A DNA stretch of 64,000 bases from SZUA-442 sp963792405 (GCA_963792405.1 CAWBVU010000006.1:1-64000), one strand, 5' to 3'; shown: positions 25,062 to 34,527, numbered from the stretch's first letter. Notes: generated by a model not told the origin, from the sequence alone. Translations and numbers: made by a program.

Positions 25062-26933
25062 ATGGCCATCTCCCCACACCCCCGCGCACGGATGATCCTC
25101 GCGACCACGGTCGCCCTGGTCCTCTCGATCCTGGTCGTGCCCTCGGCGCTCGCCGCTGATGCCGACACCGTCGGCCTCGTCGATCCTGCAACAGGGGTCT
25201 GGCGGCTTCGCAATGGCGCCGGAGGCGTCGCGACGTTCTACTACGGCAACCCCGGTGACGCACCCTTCGCAGGTGACTGGAACTGCGACGGCGTCGACAC
25301 GCCCGGCCTCTACCGTCAGAGCGACGGGTACGTGTACCTGCGCAACGCCAACACCCAGGGTCCCGCCGACATCACCTTCTTCTTCGGCAATCCCGGTGAC
25401 GTCCCCCTCGCGGGTGACTTCGACGGTGACGGATGCGACACGGTGTCGATCTACCGGCCTTCGGAGGGGCGCATCTACGTCATCAACGAGCTCGGGAGCG
25501 CCGACACCGGCCTGGGAGCGGCGGACTACGCCTACTACTTCGGCAACCCCGGCGACATCCCGTTCACCGGCGACTTCAACGACGACGGGATCGACTCGGT
25601 CGGCCTGTACCGCCAATCCACCGGGTTCACCTACCTCCGCCTCACGAACACACAGGGCACCGCCGACGTCCAGTTCTACTTCGGGGACCCAGGGGACCGG
25701 TTCGTCGCGGGTGACTGGAACGCCGACGGTGTGGACTCGCCCGGTGTGTTCCGACCCTCGAACACCACCTTCTACTTGAAGAACTCGAACACACAGGGGA
25801 ACGCCGACGTGTCATTCGGGTTCGGGCAGAGCGCATGGCAACCCGTGGCAGGAGCGTGGGGCGACATCGCCGCCATCCCGCCGCTCCAGCTCACCCCCAT
25901 CGCCTCGGGGTTGAGCCAGCCGCTGTTCCTCGACGCCCCGAAGGGTGACGATCGGCTCTTCGTCGTCGAGAAGGGCGGCGCCATCAAGGTGATCGAGAAC
26001 GGATCCGTGCTGCCCACCCCGTTCCTGACGATCTCCGACGTCTCCACCGACAGCGAGCGCGGCCTCCTCGGCCTCGCGTTCCACCCGCAATTCGCCGACA
26101 ACGGCAGGTTCTTCGTCCACTACACCGACGGTTCCGGTGATACCCGTGTGGTCGAGTACTTCGCCAACCCGTCGTCGAACGTGGCGAGCCCGACTCCGGT
26201 CACGACCCTGCTGTCGGTCGCCCAACCGGCATCGAACCACAACGGCGGGATGATCGAATTCGGTCCCGACGGCTACCTGTGGGTGTCCCTCGGTGACGGA
26301 GGGGGCAGCCCCGGTAACCGGCCGCAGGACATCGACAATGTGCTCGGCAAGATCCTTCGCCTCGATGTCGATGCGGCAGCGCCAAACAACGGTGCACCCG
26401 ACAATCCCTACGTCGGCAAGGCCGGCGATGACCGCATCTGGGCGATCGGCCTGCGGAATCCGTGGAGGACCACCATCGATGCGACCTCAGGATCGTTCGT
26501 CGTCGCCGACGTCGGGCAGGATCGTGTCGAGGAGGTCAACCTCGTCCCCCTTACCGCGAAGCCCGTCAACTACGGCTGGCCGATCATGGAGGGCTCACTG
26601 TGCTACCCGGGCAACCCGTGTTCGACGGCCGGGCTGACGCTGCCGGTGGTGGAGTACGACCGCTCCGTCGGGCGTTCGATCACCGGCGGCTACGTCTATC
26701 GGGGCTCGGCCATCCCGGAGCTCGACGGAAGGTACTTCTACGGTGACTTCGTGTCGGGCATCATCCGCAGCTTCGCCGTCAGCGGGGGAGGGGCGACCTA
26801 CGAGCTCGACCACACGTCCGAGCTCGGCTCGGTCGCGGCCCTCAGCTCGTTCGGGACGGATGGATTCGGCGAGCTCTACGTTGTCTCCATCTCCGGCTCG
26901 ATCTCCCGCCTCGAGAGGGCCGGCACCGGCTGA
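25062..26933 (+). CDS. Secreted PQQ-dependent sugar dehydrogenase-like protein with N-terminal surface repeats
   Basis: 623 residues. A signal peptide (~1-32, ending SALAADA) is followed by five repeats of ~47 residues with the core YYGNPGD..F.GDW..DGVDTPGLYR (residues ~35-265), an integrin-alpha/VCBS-like Asp-rich pattern that probably binds calcium. Residues ~275-620 form a GSDH/HHIP-like six-bladed propeller: GLLGLAFHPQFADNGRFFVHY, SNHNGGMIEFGPDGYLWVSL, RIWAIGLRNPWR, GYVYRG. It may oxidise sugars with PQQ outside the cell. The same repeats occur on a different enzyme at 42099-43454. Monocistronic by spacing. Confidence 0.9.
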   Translation: MAISPHPRARMILATTVALVLSILVVPSALAADADTVGLVDPATGVWRLRNGAGGVATFYYGNPGDAPFAGDWNCDGVDTPGLYRQSDGYVYLRNANTQGPADITFFFGNPGDVPLAGDFDGDGCDTVSIYRPSEGRIYVINELGSADTGLGAADYAYYFGNPGDIPFTGDFNDDGIDSVGLYRQSTGFTYLRLTNTQGTADVQFYFGDPGDRFVAGDWNADGVDSPGVFRPSNTTFYLKNSNTQGNADVSFGFGQSAWQPVAGAWGDIAAIPPLQLTPIASGLSQPLFLDAPKGDDRLFVVEKGGAIKVIENGSVLPTPFLTISDVSTDSERGLLGLAFHPQFADNGRFFVHYTDGSGDTRVVEYFANPSSNVASPTPVTTLLSVAQPASNHNGGMIEFGPDGYLWVSLGDGGGSPGNRPQDIDNVLGKILRLDVDAAAPNNGAPDNPYVGKAGDDRIWAIGLRNPWRTTIDATSGSFVVADVGQDRVEEVNLVPLTAKPVNYGWPIMEGSLCYPGNPCSTAGLTLPVVEYDRSVGRSITGGYVYRGSAIPELDGRYFYGDFVSGIIRSFAVSGGGATYELDHTSELGSVAALSSFGTDGFGELYVVSISGSISRLERAGTG

Positions 26934-26942
26934 ACGCGACGG

Positions 26943-28556
26943 TCACCCCGGGGAGAGGCCAAGGGCGGTTCCCACCGATGGTGGTGCGATGAGGACGAGC
27001 TGTGCCCTCGGGCGTGAGAGGCCGATGTAGGCCAGGGCACGATCTCGGTCCTTCTCGAGGCGTTCCAGGATCACGATCGCGGCCAGGGCCTCGAGGCCCT
27101 TGTGGCGATGGATGGTCTCGACGGCAACGCCGTCGGTGCGGCCCTCGATCGTGCCGAGCGTGACGCCTGCGAGGGACTTGCCGACGAGCCGGTCCTTCGT
27201 CTCGCGGTACTGCGTGAGGATCATCACGTCCCTCGTTGCGAGGTTGCCCTCGTTCACGAGCGTGTGCAGCGCTCCCCGGAGCGCCTTGTCGATGCCTTCG
27301 GGTGACTCGATCGGGACGAACACCGGCTCGGGGCCGTCGGTGCCGGTGGGAACGGCGGGATCGCCGTAGACGCGGGCGACCACCGCCGCGATCTGGTTCG
27401 TGTTGCGACAGTTGAGGTCGAGTTCGTACTCCACCATGTCGGGTGGTGGCTCCCAGTCCTCGCGGTAGATGGCCTGATGCGGGTCGGCGAAGACGAGCAA
27501 CAGCCCCGAGCCATCGTCATCGAGCGCCGACTCGAGGGCGACGAACCACGAGTCGTCGAAGTCCTGCCCCTCGTCCACGATCACCGCGTCTGCGTGGAAA
27601 CCGGTGGAGGTGAAGGCCTCGAGCACCGCCTCCCCCGCAGGGTCGCCCCACCACTCCGGGTCGGGGTCCTCAGGGAACGCCAACCCTGCCTCCGTGATCC
27701 AGTCGTGGGCGAGCTTGTGGAAGGACCCGGCGACGACCCCGTCGCTGCCTTCGAACTCCCGGGCGAGGGCGTCGCCGAGCGGCCTGTTGAAGCAGGTGAG
27801 GATGACCCGGAAGCCATCGGAGGCGAGGCGACGTGCCCGCTCCGCAGCGAGCACCGTCTTGCCCGTCCCCGCTCCGCCATAGACGAGTACCCGACGCGCC
27901 CTGATCAAGCCGGCGAGCGCCCTGCGCTGTGTCTCGGTGAGCTCGACCTGCCTCGCCGAGACGTCGGCCACGTCGTCGGCGAGCGTGTGTCGCACCGTGA
28001 TGGTGGGTGCGAGACGACGTGCGATGGCGTCGACGGCGGTGTCGGGCAGGCGGGAATGGAGGTCCCACCGGTTGACGACGTCGTTGATGGCGGCTGTCGG
28101 TCTGGCCAGGTCGTTGCGATCGAGGATCAGTTCATCCGGGGCGGCTGCGGAGAGATCGCCTGTCACTCGGATATCGGGGAACCACACCGCGTGGCCGGCG
28201 GCGAACCAGGGGAGGTCGCCGATCGTGTCCCGCAGGTACGCCGTGAGGGCGTGCTTGGAGGACACCGCCTGCTCGATCGGGTCGATGTGGTGTCGTCCGG
28301 ACTTGCCGGTCGTCACCCAGTCACCGTCGATGATCTGGATGGTCCCACCCTTGACCTCGATCACGACGATGCCGTGCTCGGGATGGACGAGCACGAAATC
28401 CGCCTCCCCGTCCCCCTGGCGCCCATTGCGAACCGACTGCCAGGCGACGGAATGGATGACGCGCCAGGGATCGGGGAGCTTCTCGAGGGCCCGGTAGACC
28501 GCCGCTTCCGACGCCGGCGCCTCCGCCGGCAGCTTCGTCGGATACATCCTGGCCAT
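26943..28556 (-). CDS. NERD nuclease-like domain plus superfamily 1 helicase
   Basis: 537 residues from ATG 28556 (ATG 28577 and 28547 also in frame). The N-terminal ~200 residues are NERD-like: GDGEADFVLVHPEHGIVVIEVKGG contains the D and ExK of a restriction-endonuclease-like site. Residues ~220-535 are an SF1 (UvrD/Pif1-like) ATPase: Walker A YGGAGTGKTVLA, Walker B VIVDEGQDFDD, CRNTNQIAAVV, and the C-terminal motifs VAVETIHRHKGLE and LAYIGLSRPRAQLVL. It likely acts on DNA ends or foreign DNA; NERD-helicases occur in repair and phage defence. Stop lies 9 bp from the convergent PQQ gene. Confidence 0.87.
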   Translation of the reverse strand: MARMYPTKLPAEAPASEAAVYRALEKLPDPWRVIHSVAWQSVRNGRQGDGEADFVLVHPEHGIVVIEVKGGTIQIIDGDWVTTGKSGRHHIDPIEQAVSSKHALTAYLRDTIGDLPWFAAGHAVWFPDIRVTGDLSAAAPDELILDRNDLARPTAAINDVVNRWDLHSRLPDTAVDAIARRLAPTITVRHTLADDVADVSARQVELTETQRRALAGLIRARRVLVYGGAGTGKTVLAAERARRLASDGFRVILTCFNRPLGDALAREFEGSDGVVAGSFHKLAHDWITEAGLAFPEDPDPEWWGDPAGEAVLEAFTSTGFHADAVIVDEGQDFDDSWFVALESALDDDGSGLLLVFADPHQAIYREDWEPPPDMVEYELDLNCRNTNQIAAVVARVYGDPAVPTGTDGPEPVFVPIESPEGIDKALRGALHTLVNEGNLATRDVMILTQYRETKDRLVGKSLAGVTLGTIEGRTDGVAVETIHRHKGLEALAAIVILERLEKDRDRALAYIGLSRPRAQLVLIAPPSVGTALGLSPG

Positions 28557-28662
28557 GCCCGCATTGTGCCAGAGCACTCGGGCTGCGGAGGCCGGTATCC
28601 CTTTTGCGTGCTCGTTCGTCTACATACCGAGATCACGAGATCGACCGACAAAGGAGCAGATC

Positions 28663-28887
28663 GTGAAGAACTTCATCAACGAGGCGCCGTGGGACCGCAT
28701 CGCAAGGGTGATCCTCGGCGTCGCCATGCTGTACATCGGATTCGCCGTCATGGATGGCACGTGGGGAACCGTGGTCGGGATCGTCGGGTTCATCCCGCTC
28801 GTCACCGGCCTCGTCGGCTGGTGCCCCCTCTACGCCCTCTTCCGCACCGGGACGAGGCACGACGAGAGGGTCGACGCAAAGGTCTGA
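28663..28887 (+). CDS. DUF2892 (YgaP-like) two-helix membrane protein
   Basis: 74 residues from GTG 28663, six bases after AAAGGAG. It begins KNFINEAPWDRIARVILGVA, the usual start of DUF2892 proteins, and has two helices (IARVILGVAMLYIGFAVM and VVGIVGFIPLVTGLVGWCPL) ending CPLYALFRTGT. The CPLY motif is nearly invariant in the family, which is often next to or fused with rhodanese or thioredoxin domains. Here a thioredoxin gene follows after 69 bp, fitting a role in membrane sulfur or thiol handling (inference). Confidence 0.85.
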   Translation: MKNFINEAPWDRIARVILGVAMLYIGFAVMDGTWGTVVGIVGFIPLVTGLVGWCPLYALFRTGTRHDERVDAKV

Positions 28888-28956
28888 CGCACACTTCCCT
28901 CCGGGTGGCCGGCATCCACCGCCGGTCGCCCGGGTGCGTCGCGATAGCATCGCCCC

Positions 28957-29418
28957 ATGGATCCGTCCCACCTCCCCCGCATCCCCCAGGGCCCGACGGT
29001 CGTCGAGGTCCGGACGCCGTGGTGCCATGCATGTGCGGCCATGGAGCCGCATCTGCGGGAGGTCGCGGCCAAGCACGACGGCGAGGTCGAGCTGGTCCAG
29101 ATCGACGCCTCGGACGACCCTGATGCCGCAAGCGCTCTCGGGATCAGGGGGACGCCCACCCTCATCGGCTACCGGAACGGCGAGGAGGTCTTCCGAAGTG
29201 TCGGCAGGCTCACGGCGAACGAGCTCGACCAGCTCTTCACGTCCGTGGGGAGAGGGTCGGCACCTCCGCGCCTCGGCATGCAGAGCGTCGTCATCCGCGT
29301 CGGGGCCGGCGTCGCCCTCATGGCCGTGGGGCTCGCCTCGGGACCGGTGATGCCCCTCGTAGCGATCGGGGCCGTCGCCACTGCCTTCGGGGTCTTCACA
29401 TGGTTACGGATCAGGTGA
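28957..29418 (+). CDS. Thioredoxin with C-terminal membrane helices
   Basis: 153 residues. The thioredoxin fold (1-100) carries the active site TPWCHACAAMEP (CHAC instead of CGPC), the cis-Pro in IRGTPTLIGYRNGEEV and the final helix LTANELDQLFTSV. Residues ~108-150 hold two hydrophobic stretches (VVIRVGAGVALMAVGLASG and VMPLVAIGAVATAFGVFTW), so it is probably tethered to the membrane with no signal peptide. It should reduce or oxidise protein disulfides; CxHC-type sites are usually more oxidising. It overlaps the sigma gene by up to 19 bp and follows the DUF2892 gene. Confidence 0.87.
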   Translation: MDPSHLPRIPQGPTVVEVRTPWCHACAAMEPHLREVAAKHDGEVELVQIDASDDPDAASALGIRGTPTLIGYRNGEEVFRSVGRLTANELDQLFTSVGRGSAPPRLGMQSVVIRVGAGVALMAVGLASGPVMPLVAIGAVATAFGVFTWLRIR

Positions 29419-30170
29419 GCAGCGGGTCGTTCAACGAACGGCTCGCGGAGCACAGCGCCATGCTGTACCGCTTCGCCCTCTCGATCACGAGGGACCCGTT
29501 CGTCGCCTCCGACCTGGTCCAGGACACGTTCCTGCGTGCGATCGAGAAGTCTGGGCAGTACGGGGGTGAGGCTCCCCTCGACGCGTGGCTCCGCCGCATC
29601 CTCCACAACCTCGCGATCGATCGCGTGCGCAGGGCCGCTCGGGAACTGGTCGTCGAGGAAGTCGAGGACTCCTGGATGACCGACGAGTACACGGTCGATC
29701 CCGAGGGGATCGCCCTGCGTACGCAGACGCGTGAGGAACTCCTCGATGCCCTCCTGAGGATTCCCTTCATCTACCGGGTCGCCGTGACCCTCCACGACGT
29801 CGAGGGATGGACCGTTCGCGAGATCGCCGAGGTTCAGGGCATCGGCCTTCCCGCGGCGAAACAGCGGCTCCGCAGGGGCCGCATGGCCCTCGTCACCGCC
29901 CTCGCCGACGGCCACGAGCGAAGGCGCCACACGGAAGGAGTTCCCATGCGATGCTGGGATGCACGGATCCACGTCTCGGACTACCTCGACGGTGCGCTCG
30001 ATCCGGGCACGGCCCAGCTGGTCGAGGCGCATCTCGAGACCTGCCCCACCTGTCCGCCGCTGTACGCGGCGCTCGTCGATGCCAGTGGCCGACTCTCGAC
30101 GCTCCGCGACGACGATGCGGTCATCCCTCCCGACCTGGAGGCGAAGGTGCAGGCGCACCTCGCCGGCTGA
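29400..30170 (+). CDS. ECF sigma factor fused in frame to a zinc-finger anti-sigma domain
   Basis: 256 residues. Residues 1-180 are an ECF sigma: region 2 (ALSITRDPFVASDLVQDTFL, PLDAWLRRILHNLAIDRVRR) and region 4 (TLHDVEGWTVREIAEVQGI, AKQRLRRGRMAL). Residues 183-256 (MRCWDARIHVSDYLDGALD) form a zf-HC2 anti-sigma domain with HLETCPTC, i.e. HxxxCxxC. Normally these are two genes. No stop exists between them in any frame, but an internal ATG at 29946 has GGAAGGAG five bases before it, so the anti-sigma could also be made alone. The thiol-type zinc motif and the preceding thioredoxin suggest redox control. GTG 29415 (GTGA overlap) is an alternative start. Confidence 0.85.
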   Translation: MVTDQVSSGSFNERLAEHSAMLYRFALSITRDPFVASDLVQDTFLRAIEKSGQYGGEAPLDAWLRRILHNLAIDRVRRAARELVVEEVEDSWMTDEYTVDPEGIALRTQTREELLDALLRIPFIYRVAVTLHDVEGWTVREIAEVQGIGLPAAKQRLRRGRMALVTALADGHERRRHTEGVPMRCWDARIHVSDYLDGALDPGTAQLVEAHLETCPTCPPLYAALVDASGRLSTLRDDDAVIPPDLEAKVQAHLAG

Positions 30171-30228
30171 GTCGTCGCCGCCGTCCCGGCGGTTGCGCCC
30201 CTCCGCCGGTCGGTGCTAAACCGTCGTC

Positions 30229-31860
30229 ATGGAAGATCACGCAGCGACGATCCGCGCCATCGTCGAGTCGGCGACCGACGCCATCGTCACGGCAGACTCG
30301 GACGGCGTCATCGTGACGTGGAACCCGTCGGCAGCGGCGATGTTCGGCCACACCGCAGACGAGGCCATCGGCACGTCGCTGACCCTGCTCGTACCCGAAC
30401 GCTTCCATGCCGCTCACACCGCCGGCATGGCTCGGGTCGTCGCAACGGGAGAGACGAGGATCATCGGCACGACCGTCCAGGTCGCAGGGGTCCACAAGGA
30501 CGGTCACGAGTTCCCGATCGAGCTGTCACTCGCGACCTGGATGTCGAATGGCGAGCGGTTCTTCTCCGGCATCATCAGGGACGTCACTGAGAAGGTCGCG
30601 CTCACGCGCGAGCTCACGGCATCCCAGCAGCGCCTCGAGGCGATCCTGCGCTCGGCGAACGACGCCATCGTGTCGATCGATGCCGTCGGGCGGGTGGTGC
30701 TGTGGAACGACCACGCCATGAGGCTGTTCGGCTACACGGCGGAGGACATGATGGGCGAGTCCCTGCGGGCGATCGTCCCCGAGCGCTTCCGCGATCTGCA
30801 CACCGGAGGCGTCGAGCGCGTCGCCGGCGGTGGGGAGCGTCACGTGATCGGCCAGACCGTCGAGCTCGCGGGCCTCCACCGCGACGGAAGGGAGTTCCCG
30901 ATCGAGCTGTCCCTCGCCACGTGGTCCACCGAGGGTGAGCAGCTCTTCATCGGGATCATCAGGGACATCACGGAGCGCAAACGGGCCGAGGAGCAGATCC
31001 ACCTCGCCAACAAGGCCCTCAACGACAAGAACGAGCAGCTCGAGGGACTGTCCTCGAAGCTCGCGAAGTACCTGTCCCGGCAGGTCTACGACTCCATTTT
31101 CGCCGGCAAGACGGAGGTCAAGGTCGAGTCGTATCGGAAGGAGCTGACGGTCTTCTTCTCCGACATCGAGGGCTTCACCGACCTCACCGACCGCCTCGAG
31201 GCGGAGCGGCTGAGCGATCTGCTCAACTCGTACCTGTCCGAGATGGCGACCATCGCCGATCGATTCGGCGGAACGATCGACAAGTTCATCGGCGACGGGA
31301 TCATGATCTTCTTCGGGGATCCCGAATCACAGGGCCGCAAGGCCGACGCCCTCGCGTGCGTCCGGATGGCCATCGCCATGCGTCGACGGGTGCGCGAGCT
31401 GTGCGATGGGTGGGTCGAACTCACGGACTCGACGAAGCTCAGGGTGCGCATGGGCGTCAACACCGGTTACTGCACCGTCGGGAACTTCGGATCGGAGGAC
31501 CGGCTCGACTACACGATCGTCGGCGGACCTGTGAACGTGGCGTCGCGCCTCGAGTCGACGGCGGACGCCGACCAGATCCACATCTCCCATGAGACGTACT
31601 CGCTCGTGAAGGACGAGATCTACTGCCGTCCGGTGGGCGACATCATGGTCAAGGGCATCGCCCACGAGCTCAGGACCTACGAGGTGGTGGGGGAGATGGA
31701 CGAGGTCCGAGCGTCCTCGCCCGTGATCCATGCCGCCACGGGTGGCTTCAACCTCCAACTGGATCCCGCTGCGCTCGCCGGGGAGGAGGCGACCGCGGCG
31801 CGCAAGGCGCTCCAGGATGCCCTGGCCGCCCTGGAGGGCCGCGACGGCGAACGGTCCTAG
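30229..31860 (+). CDS. PAS-PAS class III adenylate cyclase
   Basis: 543 residues. Two PAS domains (about 1-125 and 127-250) are close copies of each other (ATDAIVTADSDGVIVTWNPSA and ANDAIVSIDAVGRVVLWNDHA; HKDGHEFPIELSLATWM and HRDGREFPIELSLATWS), suggesting internal duplication. A coiled-coil linker (~255-285) leads to the cyclase domain: FFSDIEGFTDLTDRL and KFIGDGIMIFFGD give both metal Asp and the substrate Lys, DYTIVGGPVNVASRLE gives the Thr/Asn/Arg set. All catalytic residues are present, unlike the other cyclase-like proteins in this window. It is cytosolic and should make cAMP. Confidence 0.92.
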   Translation: MEDHAATIRAIVESATDAIVTADSDGVIVTWNPSAAAMFGHTADEAIGTSLTLLVPERFHAAHTAGMARVVATGETRIIGTTVQVAGVHKDGHEFPIELSLATWMSNGERFFSGIIRDVTEKVALTRELTASQQRLEAILRSANDAIVSIDAVGRVVLWNDHAMRLFGYTAEDMMGESLRAIVPERFRDLHTGGVERVAGGGERHVIGQTVELAGLHRDGREFPIELSLATWSTEGEQLFIGIIRDITERKRAEEQIHLANKALNDKNEQLEGLSSKLAKYLSRQVYDSIFAGKTEVKVESYRKELTVFFSDIEGFTDLTDRLEAERLSDLLNSYLSEMATIADRFGGTIDKFIGDGIMIFFGDPESQGRKADALACVRMAIAMRRRVRELCDGWVELTDSTKLRVRMGVNTGYCTVGNFGSEDRLDYTIVGGPVNVASRLESTADADQIHISHETYSLVKDEIYCRPVGDIMVKGIAHELRTYEVVGEMDEVRASSPVIHAATGGFNLQLDPAALAGEEATAARKALQDALAALEGRDGERS

Positions 31861-31870
31861 GCGACGACCC

Positions 31871-32152
31871 TCAGCCGGTCGCCTCGTCGTCCCACTCGGA
31901 GAACCAGATGGCGTAGTGGCCGGGCCACGAGCCCTCGGGCTCGTCCGCCCGGTACTTCTCGTCCGCCGCGGTCAGCCACTGCTCGACCGTGTCGACCGAC
32001 GGCTGGGATTCGAGGACCTCGAGGAGCTGCCCGTACATCCACTCTGCGTACCACCTCGCCCAGTTCGGGTTCGGCCCGCCGTAGACGGCGTGATGGGCAC
32101 GGGCGGCAGCGCCCATGAGATGACGGATGTCCTGGATGTGTGCTTCGTCCAT
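31871..32152 (-). CDS. Hypothetical small helical protein
   Basis: 93 residues, not recognised. The sequence is helical and rich in Trp/Tyr/acidic residues (NWARWYAEWMYGQLLEVLES, GHYAIWFSEWDDEATG), with no signal peptide or membrane segment. It is convergent with the cyclase gene (stops 10 bp apart) and 44 bp downstream of the MFS transporter gene on the same strand, so it may be the second gene of that transcript. Confidence 0.7.
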   Translation of the reverse strand: MDEAHIQDIRHLMGAAARAHHAVYGGPNPNWARWYAEWMYGQLLEVLESQPSVDTVEQWLTAADEKYRADEPEGSWPGHYAIWFSEWDDEATG

Positions 32153-32196
32153 GGCATGAACCTACGCATGGGATGCGGGGTGTCAAGCGAGATGCG

Positions 32197-33534
32197 TCAC
32201 TCGGCGAGCACGTCACCCTCGACACTGGCGATCGCGGGCACACCTTGGGGGGTGCACGAGGCATTGTGGACGTGGTGTGACCCGACGAAGGGATCCGCAT
32301 CGGCCCGCATGCGCCGTGCTGCCCAGATCAAGGGCATGGCGAGGAGCGCGACCGTGCCCCCAAGGACGTAGCCGGCTGCGAAGCCATCTCGTCCGGAAAC
32401 GAACCCGAGGCCCGCCTGCCCGCCGACCGCACCGACACCGGAGATCATCGAGTCGAACGACACGATGGTGGCCCGCTGCTCCGACGGCACCATTCCATGG
32501 ATGAAGGCCTGGCGCACGGGCACGGTGACGCCCATGGCGACCGCCGACACCAGGAGTGCCCCCAGGGCGACCAGGAAACTCGAGGCGAGCCCGACGGCGA
32601 TCGAGGCGCCACCGAACGCGACCGCTGCCCACAGGAGGATGGTGGTACGGCGACCACATACGCGTGAGATCACGGTGACGAGGGTGTTCCCGACGATCAG
32701 CGCGATCGCGAGGAGCGCGGCGACGACGCCCGCCACCCACACAGCGTCCTCGTCGAGGAGCTCGAGGAAGTAGGGCTGCCAGGCATACCACGCCCACATG
32801 AAGAAGCCGCTCTGGATGGCCCCGGCGACCATGATGAGGCGAAGCGGGCGCGAGCTCCAGCCGACCCTGATCCCTGTGCGGGCGATCGAGTTCGCCTCTG
32901 CGGGAACGGTTCGCAAGGTCACCGTCCTCGCCTGGAAGCCGATGTCATGCATGCCGATGAAGGCCATGCCGAGGAGGATGATGAGCAGCCCCGCACGCAC
33001 GAGGAACGGGATGGCGAGGTCGATCTGGCCGAGCACGCCGCCACCGACCGTTCCCACGAGCATGGCAGCGCCCCCGACGATCTGTCCCCTGGCGAAGATG
33101 TTGTCGATGGCCCCGTCGTAGCCGAGGGCCCTCACTCCGTCGACGAACCACGCTTCGACCGCTCCCGAGTAGAAGGTGAAGCCGAGGCCCATCATCACCG
33201 ACACGGCGGAGAACGCCACCACGCCCCCACCCACCTCGGCCAGCCCGACGTAGGCGAGGGTCGAGGCGGCGAGGACGACGAGCGACAGCAGGAACGACGT
33301 CCGTCGACCGATGGTGTCGGCGACGACGCCCGTTGGGATCTCGAACACCACGGTGCCGACGGAGAACGCGGCATTCGCGACGAACACCTGCGGCACCGAC
33401 AGCCCGGCGTCGAGGAGGAAGAGGGTGTTGATGCCCCAGATGATCGATGCGGCGAGGGTGTAGGTGCCCGCAAAGGCGTAGTACCTGCGCACCAGCTTCG
33501 CCGCTTCCACCGGCATCGTCGTCGAGCTCGTCAC
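32197..33534 (-). CDS. MFS transporter
   Basis: 445 residues with about twelve hydrophobic helices. The loop 2-3 motif appears as GVVADTIGRRTSFLLSL, matching the major facilitator signature (G-x-x-x-D-x-x-G-R-R), and the family half-repeat is seen after the central loop (VISRVCGRRTTILLW). It belongs to the drug/solute proton antiporter type; the substrate is not evident. ATG 33534. It is divergent from the DMT transporter with a 75-bp gap. Confidence 0.9.
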   Translation of the reverse strand: MTSSTTMPVEAAKLVRRYYAFAGTYTLAASIIWGINTLFLLDAGLSVPQVFVANAAFSVGTVVFEIPTGVVADTIGRRTSFLLSLVVLAASTLAYVGLAEVGGGVVAFSAVSVMMGLGFTFYSGAVEAWFVDGVRALGYDGAIDNIFARGQIVGGAAMLVGTVGGGVLGQIDLAIPFLVRAGLLIILLGMAFIGMHDIGFQARTVTLRTVPAEANSIARTGIRVGWSSRPLRLIMVAGAIQSGFFMWAWYAWQPYFLELLDEDAVWVAGVVAALLAIALIVGNTLVTVISRVCGRRTTILLWAAVAFGGASIAVGLASSFLVALGALLVSAVAMGVTVPVRQAFIHGMVPSEQRATIVSFDSMISGVGAVGGQAGLGFVSGRDGFAAGYVLGGTVALLAMPLIWAARRMRADADPFVGSHHVHNASCTPQGVPAIASVEGDVLAE

Positions 33535-33609
33535 CGAACCAGCCTACGGGTCCGCATGCCTCGCCCCAACGCCCCATTCGCGATCGCAGGGTCGCCTAGT
33601 GTCCGGCGG

Positions 33610-34509
33610 GTGGCACGTCCCCTGACGAACATCGGGTCTCGACCCGCCGCCTACGGGCCGGTGGAGTGGGGGCTGACCCTGATCATCGGGGGCATCTGGG
33701 GCTCCGCCTTCCTGTGGATCGCCCTCGGGGTGGACTTCCTCGCCCCCAGCGTGGTGGCGTTCGGGCGGGTCGCGCTGGGCGCCGCCGCCCTCGCGGTGTT
33801 CCCTCGGGCGCGCGTCGGGATCGACCGCGAGGATTGGGTGAGGATCGCGGCGATCGCCGTCCTCGGAAACGCAGGCCCTGCATGGCTGTTCGCTCGGGCC
33901 GAGACCAGTCTCGACTCCGCCGTGGCAGGCATGATCACGGCGGGGACGCCCGTGCTCACGCTCGTCATCGCCTCGGTGCTCATCGGTCGGATGCCGGGGC
34001 GGTCCCAGGCGGTGGGCATCGGCCTCGGCTTCATCGGCATCGTGATGATGACCATGCCCTCGCTCGTCGGTGCGGAGGCGACGCCCATGGGCGTCGCCCT
34101 CGTCCTGCTCGCCACGGTCGGCTACGCCATCAACTCGAACCTGATCGTCCCGCTCCAGCAGAAGTACGGAGGTCCCGCCGTGATCATGTGGGCGCTGTTC
34201 GTGTCGAGCGTACTGCTCGCCCCCTTCGCGGCCGTGGGCGTCGGCAACTCGGAGTTCCGTGCGAGCGCGGTGATCGCGGTCATCATCCTCGGTGTGGTCG
34301 GCACCGGCGTCGCTCGAGCCCTCGCCGCCACCCTCGCCGGTCGCGTCGGGGCTCCCCGGATGGCCACGACGACCTACCTCATCCCGATCGTCGCGATCGT
34401 CCTCGGCGTCGTGTTCAGGGACGAGGTGATCGCACCGGTCGCCATCGTCGGCGTGATCGTCGTGCTGAGCGGCGCCTGGTTCGCCACGCGGGCGGTCCCG
34501 ACGACCTGA
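33610..34509 (+). CDS. EamA/DMT-family transporter
   Basis: About 299 residues from GTG 33610; ATG 33556 would add 18 residues without a family match. Ten hydrophobic helices in two EamA repeats are visible (LTLIIGGIWGSAFLWIALG starts the first, VALVLLATVGYAINSNLIV the second), with the family's closing YLIPIVAIVLGVVFRDE and VGVIVVLSGAWFA. Members export amino acids or other metabolites. Divergent from the MFS gene and 18 bp before the ABC exporter genes, so possibly cotranscribed with them. Confidence 0.88.
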   Translation: MARPLTNIGSRPAAYGPVEWGLTLIIGGIWGSAFLWIALGVDFLAPSVVAFGRVALGAAALAVFPRARVGIDREDWVRIAAIAVLGNAGPAWLFARAETSLDSAVAGMITAGTPVLTLVIASVLIGRMPGRSQAVGIGLGFIGIVMMTMPSLVGAEATPMGVALVLLATVGYAINSNLIVPLQQKYGGPAVIMWALFVSSVLLAPFAAVGVGNSEFRASAVIAVIILGVVGTGVARALAATLAGRVGAPRMATTTYLIPIVAIVLGVVFRDEVIAPVAIVGVIVVLSGAWFATRAVPTT

Positions 34510-34527
34510 GGTCCCGAGGGTGCGAGA

